Below are positions 6,501 to 6,971 of a DNA stretch of 6,971 nucleotides, piece after piece. The notes under the pieces were generated by a model. It did no database searches and had not been told where the DNA came from. It saw only the letters and a list, made by a program, of their open reading frames with translations. The position numbers and the translations under genes are program-made. Within the stretch, counting starts at the first letter, position 1. Each line of letters opens with the position of its first letter. Source of the DNA: Candidatus Omnitrophota bacterium (GTDB taxonomy: Bacteria > Omnitrophota > Koll11 > Aquiviventales > Aquiviventaceae); assembly GCA_016196415.1 (NCBI GenBank), contig JACPXS010000035.1:1-6971 (forward strand). Direction: 5' to 3'.

Positions 6501-6971
6501 AACAACAACTCTCTCGGCGGGCAATCATGGACGGCGTGTGGCTCGACCCGGATCGCCTTGTGTTCTCCTACTCCGGGCGTGGCGTGCCCGAGAAAGTCGA
6601 CCTGGAGAGGGTGTTTACCAGAGACAATCTCGCGGCCTGGTTGGCTGCTGGTGCGCAGATCGTCTTGTTCATCAACGTGCAGGCGCATTCGGACTGGCTC
6701 TTCAACTACTTGAAGTCGCTCGAGACCGAGTTCCAGGCGCAGTATCCAGGACGTTTCGTGGTGCGCCGGGACTTCACCTTGGATGATCAGCGGGCGTTGT
6801 TGGCGGCCACCGACGTGCAAATCCAGGTCTCGGCGCGCAGGGAGCGGATCGGGACCGAAGCAGCCGGAGCCACCGAGTCGAATGTCCTGGCCGTCGGCGG
6901 GCTGCAGATGAGCTCGTCGTACCTCGAAGGCATTCTCAACCGCCTGGGGGTGTTGCTCAATCGCGAGGTGA
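431..6971 (+). CDS. Giant multidomain protein, N-terminal 2,180 residues (partial)
   Basis: One frame (codons beginning at positions that leave remainder 2 on division by 3) has no stop from here to the window edge; the last full codon ends at 6970. Domains in order: N-terminal hydrophobic signal/anchor; class I SAM methyltransferase-like (about 100-320); unassigned (382-617); PIG-L de-N-acetylase-like (about 618-860); phosphoribosyltransferase-like (about 988-1167); coiled coil (about 1375-1430); winged-helix-like (about 1540-1590); GT-B/glucan-phosphorylase-like (about 1707 onward). Four hydrophobic linkers separate them. Recognisable motifs of unrelated families, all in this one frame, show that it is coding and that the long antisense frames are shadows. 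The protein has no cysteine and few lysines. The start is uncertain: ATC 431 fits the Shine-Dalgarno and the signal sequence, GTG 455 is the first conventional start but cuts into the hydrophobic core, and ATG 710 would drop the whole N-terminus. Giant fused proteins of this style are known from Omnitrophota; that placement is inference. Confidence 0.93.
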   Translation, partial: MNRLSWLLVAAATALVAGGSLAAGAGISSFVLLEVGGSGEEPAATSRARSRKALRNFESALLLANQLAVERGKIVVGRRRQEFVADLNVHPQYMRVGPVMVMTDAVNIPDEVATQARDRLVLTVRSLDYDTYTAAVMAGMLEQNFTEAIVEDDGTGNGVLALLALRLGARRVVGIDSDREALVDAEAALREAGYQGVVLSRGQWTFYQPQPEDQFILVHEDLTEWLTPGHAEARRRLLEGAPTIRVANFGYTYQVAHEALIWHILREPSQTIQILGGYDYNPMWPGMPEEWQRFRRAGWRVTRVWFVGKEFEQEAMIVSPSSVARQSAPGSADVTQESAVRNPTSLHALAVAPFLSNALDGAASGLLASLAMVPLALALAADEERATIMLESGVPRTLDGRLKLHLDPPPPRRFIGGVRVSDPTDRERRQLNDHRQTMLWALEDVAQSVDVSDGYRQVYAEISRALREGGAPALRVIRGPPPTLLPWRRDARQAILLDHVTNDHLFLHESQLGSPSWLLSVLLQQWVRQHARVEAGMFVIRTSDQTIVHQVSVGHFLPFHHAQAKFDAMDRLLQDLTERVPWRRVRLNGVEFSLDERRTPLLLDSEAALRQLLGEGSGAVVIVAPHPDDEMEMAATIRMIRRSGRPLSLVITVPDETGVTDDYAERYLRARESSPAAIAQRRASAMRWQDLKRRIRRAEARKSARHLGITEKGRFTDLNLDLPIIEVASRRNGSVLSYWSRFKQMTNVERRRVTNYVRRHTDASAFFLPAPFDAHAHHREASKVFLSAIAKHAPNAKVIFYESHHFGEENLKPNAAYFYDAVEQAETGAAWAFHDSQMDRHDYTEESEMKAREGAQAIQELTGQTEGEFAELFVTVQELRLAARLSPPAPLPAIVILGSVLSTGVSSWLILLALGPLVLLGLEGVEIPRPRRSFPPDLAALDALIRSTPDDTVRQTLLLVRPHLRYVSQQTYEWKIGQMALAVNAALERLLRPGERVVILGDAEEGKSRRWTAELAKPSLTKRPTRFVYQNEQGLRALQASGAWVVVVLDDLIGRGDQAGESIQLVGPRLPPGSLVIPAMPYVNVQAEQILQPVAEATGVQLHWLEPSVYELIPTLELLGVDPAVGDLSGMPLYFDHHMPNVLPAWLALVVGLYAHPILEPYRSPEYRDREAQDVERGWVEFFALTSLSSTMLPGDLLGWVAALLALAGWPAVILMTEPAQPALTRQRLAQAIDRVRQRFNARPRAIPGGRLEALDLRAVEQLRAASPAQQIRQLKPLLGIGSWRDHWVAALLEELFPTHPPRSVVLPEVPSLRFLNPRLSYGENAENLTAFHEQREAVGMRMAWDMIEPTLPVSIRRSVDDAVQRTYAILRQPSSIQVLEAQLQEMEEFVNGLEDAAVNHSSAHQLVLLGRARELHQLMFEVEERLDPLHQVGGSSTPESQQTPLPAIAILGSAWLGGWSGVLTALLALAIPVVLAVSASASADAGRAVDGTAEDRDIEGANIELGFVREIGEFAPRWAQAQALMARVVTLSQRAPDGWAALDDLLEQGDAATKAYGLPAPAQDLLALLNQLVERGVLAQQPGQYRLAVPIEVAAVAYEDVGHLFGQLHNALQAYQLARGGAVQRLRRLLRRYAAASEQWPQFPVESRWPVLKAVAWLDRPERELLADFLQSPAQALLRDRPLIDAILLMLRWRPQAGWLRQFAPHLVGRTLYTVASEGWYAAGGLGRVQQYHAAAMKRLVGDEAEVATIEPYYAGVPYTQEDGVLPTPVRGLRLVAEFTVMVRRREVPVEAWRGINDEGVIVYLIRERLEDRRLTKSLYRYGQDGAATWAEFAEFMSRASLALIERMETRKRDEMGEARYTSAAIMAQDGQLGLLPLFKRIQDEERPDNILRDAVIWHTTHTYGNRGWLTEGDLRAMGLDERWWRYLDRFGGKDPTSAGQRTADGTNGVAGTHSVEVTHYDPYNLFGVWPLAVTNGDNLEATRRAWTAAWRSLQALNPAWFPEQDLDDPDAGQMIFVKRESKQQLSRRAIMDGVWLDPDRLVFSYSGRGVPEKVDLERVFTRDNLAAWLAAGAQIVLFINVQAHSDWLFNYLKSLETEFQAQYPGRFVVRRDFTLDDQRALLAATDVQIQVSARRERIGTEAAGATESNVLAVGGLQMSSSYLEGILNRLGVLLNREV
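728..1390 (+). other. Class I SAM-dependent methyltransferase-like domain (PrmA-type)
   Basis: Residues about 100-320 of the giant protein. Motif I is seen as EDDGTGNG (residues 151-158) after a short strand, in place of the usual hydrophobic-D-x-G-T-G-S-G. It is followed by a helix (VLALLALRLGA) and the second strand VVGIDSD, with acidic D176 where the SAM ribose is normally bound. This run closely resembles the motif I to II region of ribosomal-protein methyltransferase PrmA and related small-molecule methyltransferases. A later 'RVANF' (residues about 245-249) lies roughly where the family has its substrate-side motif IV, but without the usual acidic residue or NPP/ANI signature. The C-terminal strands (GWRVTRVWFVG and EAMIVSP) fit the end of the Rossmann sheet. 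The fold is likely; whether it still methylates anything, and what, is unknown. Confidence 0.65.
1511..1573 (+). other. Hydrophobic linker H1
   Basis: Residues about 361-381 (core GLLASLAMVPLALALAA) form an uncharged stretch long enough to cross or enter a membrane. It lies between the methyltransferase-like domain and the unassigned region. Its pattern, small residues then leucine/alanine-rich around a central proline, recurs in H2, H3 and H4. Confidence 0.55.
1574..2281 (+). other. Unassigned region of the giant protein
   Basis: Residues 382-617. I do not recognise a family. It begins with a proline-rich stretch (DPPPPRR), continues with an arginine-rich helical part (DRERRQLNDHRQTMLWALEDVAQS), and then has a hydrophobic segment with paired histidines and acids (DHVTNDHLFLHES, about 498-510) followed by a helix (WLLSVLLQQWVRQH). 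The His-Glu pair at 508-509 is not followed by the HExxH metallopeptidase pattern. The end (LNGVEFSLDERRTPLLLDSEAAL) looks like a strand-rich lead into the next domain. Predicted secondary structure is mixed alpha/beta, so this is probably a folded domain and not a spacer. Confidence 0.45.
2282..3010 (+). other. PIG-L/LmbE-type de-N-acetylase domain
   Basis: Residues about 618-860. The family hallmark appears intact as VIVAPHPDDE: by analogy with MshB and related enzymes, H626 and D629 would bind zinc and D628 would be the catalytic base. The family's helix after strand 2 is seen as RRAEARKSARHLGI (residues about 696-709), followed by a strand-and-LDLP element. The second metal site is FDAHAHHREAS, aligned with the usual D-x-H-P-D-H-R: H775 and H778 match, while Pro-Asp is replaced by Ala-His. 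The C-terminal 'FYESHHF' strand and 'WAFHDSQM' helix also fit the family. PIG-L enzymes remove acetyl from N-acetylglucosamine-type sugars (MshB, BshB, GlcNAc-PI deacetylase). There is an insertion of about 30 residues between strand 2 and the helix. This is the best-preserved domain in the window, and its activity is plausible. Confidence 0.8.
3096..3128 (+). repeat. Linker repeat, copy 1 (33 nt)
   Basis: This 33-nt segment matches 4761-4793 with one mismatch (T against C at the 19th base). Both copies lie in the same reading frame and encode PLPAI(V/A)ILGS at the start of hydrophobic linkers H2 and H4. The identity includes third codon positions and falls away quickly on both sides. Confidence 0.85.
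3098..3199 (+). other. Hydrophobic linker H2
   Basis: Residues about 890-923: PLPAIVILGS, a short Ser/Gly-rich hinge, then WLILLALGPLVLLGL. It directly follows the end of the PIG-L domain and precedes the phosphoribosyltransferase-like domain. Two hydrophobic halves separated by small residues allow either one long transmembrane helix or a re-entrant hairpin. Confidence 0.6.
3392..3931 (+). other. Phosphoribosyltransferase-like alpha/beta domain (tentative)
   Basis: Residues about 988-1167. Strand 'RVVILGD' (995-1002) is followed by EEGKS. About 40 residues on comes the strand and acid pair VVVVLDDLIGRGDQ (1045-1058), which resembles the PRPP-binding loop of type I phosphoribosyltransferases (hydrophobic-DD-x-x-x-(T/S)-G-x-T), although the second part of the loop is changed. 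Next are a strand 'SLVIPAMPY', then 'PLYFDHHMPN' (1132-1141) and 'PILEPYRSPEY'. GDAEEGKS (1001-1008) also satisfies the Walker A consensus GxxxxGK(S/T), with VVVVLDD as a possible Walker B, so a P-loop NTPase is the competing reading. I favour the phosphoribosyltransferase-like fold because the residue spacing is short for a P-loop domain and the later motifs do not fit one. The function is unknown. Confidence 0.4.
4010..4078 (+). other. Hydrophobic linker H3
   Basis: Residues about 1194-1216 (PGDLLGWVAALLALAGWPAVILM), an uncharged stretch after the phosphoribosyltransferase-like domain. A 17-nt string encoding ALLALA (4037-4053) is identical to one in H4 (4826-4842), in the same frame, which ties this linker to the same family even though it lacks the PLPAI lead. 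Confidence 0.55.
4553..4720 (+). other. Predicted coiled-coil/helical segment
   Basis: Residues about 1375-1430 are strongly helical, with hydrophobic residues spaced three or four apart (VLEAQLQEMEEFVNGLED, then LGRARELHQLMFEVEERLD). No catalytic motif is visible. The surrounding stretch (1217-1440) contains another arginine-rich helical part and no family I recognise. Base composition here is clearly lower in GC than the neighbouring linker. Confidence 0.5.
4761..4793 (+). repeat. Linker repeat, copy 2 (33 nt)
   Basis: Second copy of the segment at 3096-3128, with one mismatch. It opens hydrophobic linker H4 and encodes PLPAIAILGS. Confidence 0.85.
4763..4885 (+). other. Hydrophobic linker H4
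   Basis: Residues about 1445-1485: PLPAIAILGS, a glycine/tryptophan hinge (AWLGGWSG), then VLTALLALAIPVVLAV and a Ser/Ala tail. It is the clearest membrane-type segment in the window and separates the coiled-coil region from the winged-helix and glycosyltransferase part. Confidence 0.65.
5042..5210 (+). other. Winged-helix-like segment
   Basis: Residues about 1538-1594. 'WAALDDLLEQGDAATKAYG' followed by 'LLALLNQLVERGVLAQ', then a short turn and strand (QPGQYRLAVP), has the shape of a winged-helix fold: recognition helix, then 'rG-h-L' and a beta-wing ending in Y-x-L. Inside a large enzyme-like protein it is more likely a structural or protein-contact module than a DNA-binding one. The helical stretch from 1595 to 1700 that follows is arginine-rich and unassigned. 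Confidence 0.35.
5549..6971 (+). other. GT-B glycosyltransferase/alpha-glucan phosphorylase-like domain (partial)
   Basis: Residues about 1707-2180 and continuing past the edge. The N-terminal lobe shows TLYTVASEGWYAAGGLGRV, matching the 'E-x-x-x-x-x-GGL(G/A)-x-V' nucleotide/glucan loop of GT5 and GT35 enzymes. HTTHTYGNRGW (about 1900-1910) matches 'FTTHTPVxAG' of GT35 alpha-glucan phosphorylases. AVTNGDN matches 'ITNGVH', and LDPDRLVFSYSGRGVPEK matches 'DPDxLTIxxARRxxxYK' at the start of the second lobe. Near the edge, ATDVQIQVSARR and TEAAGATESNVLAVGG correspond to the 'VDVxLNxPxxPxEASGTGNMKxxxNG' region. The position of the PLP-binding lysine is asparagine (N2151), so a PLP-dependent phosphorylase reaction is unlikely. 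The domain could be a synthase-like glycosyltransferase or a non-catalytic glucan-binding relative. Confidence 0.7.

Noticed and set aside
4610..6820. Open frame of 736 codons on the minus strand
   Set aside because: It is antisense to the winged-helix and glycosyltransferase part of the giant ORF. Its translation is rich in Arg, His, Pro and Gln with no recognisable motif, while the plus strand gives clear family motifs. GC-rich codon bias readily produces such antisense openings.
6969..6971. TGA at the very end of the window
   Set aside because: It is out of frame with the giant ORF, whose last full codon is 6968-6970 (GTG); the final A begins the next codon.

Overview
The window is about 7 kb of GC-rich bacterial DNA. 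Almost all of it is one plus-strand reading frame that I followed codon by codon from 431 to the right edge (6971) without meeting a stop. It gives at least 2,180 residues and is still open at the edge. A single small gene (49-333, minus strand) is transcribed divergently from a 97-bp intergenic region. No rRNA, tRNA, CRISPR array, insertion sequence or intrinsic terminator was seen.

Layout: 1-48, nothing recognisable; 49-333, a small acidic protein (possible DUF5647 relative); 334-430, divergent control region ending in a strong Shine-Dalgarno sequence; 431-6971, the giant ORF. Residue numbers below count the codon at 431 as 1. Domain order along the giant protein: N-terminal signal or anchor (about 1-35); class I SAM methyltransferase-like domain (about 100-320); hydrophobic linker H1; unassigned region (382-617); PIG-L/LmbE-type de-N-acetylase domain with an intact PHPDDE motif (about 618-860); hydrophobic linker H2; alpha/beta domain resembling a phosphoribosyltransferase, with a chance Walker-A-like string (about 988-1167); hydrophobic linker H3; helical and coiled-coil region; hydrophobic linker H4; winged-helix-like and helical region (about 1520-1700); GT-B glycosyltransferase/alpha-glucan phosphorylase-like domain (about 1707 to the edge).

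Three properties of the long protein stand out. Its domains are separated by hydrophobic linkers of related pattern, two of which share a 33-nt segment with one mismatch. It has no cysteine codon in 2,180 positions. It has no ATG, GTG or TTG at the place the ribosome-binding site points to; the codon there is ATC.

Organism: a protein of this size that strings metabolic-enzyme-like domains together and continues past the edge recalls the giant ORFs known from Omnitrophota, such as 'Candidatus Velamenicoccus archaeovorus'. This is inference from architecture, not a match I could test. The domain set (methyl transfer, de-N-acetylation, glycosyl transfer) would fit a membrane-tethered glycan-processing protein, but several domains look divergent and some may be non-catalytic.
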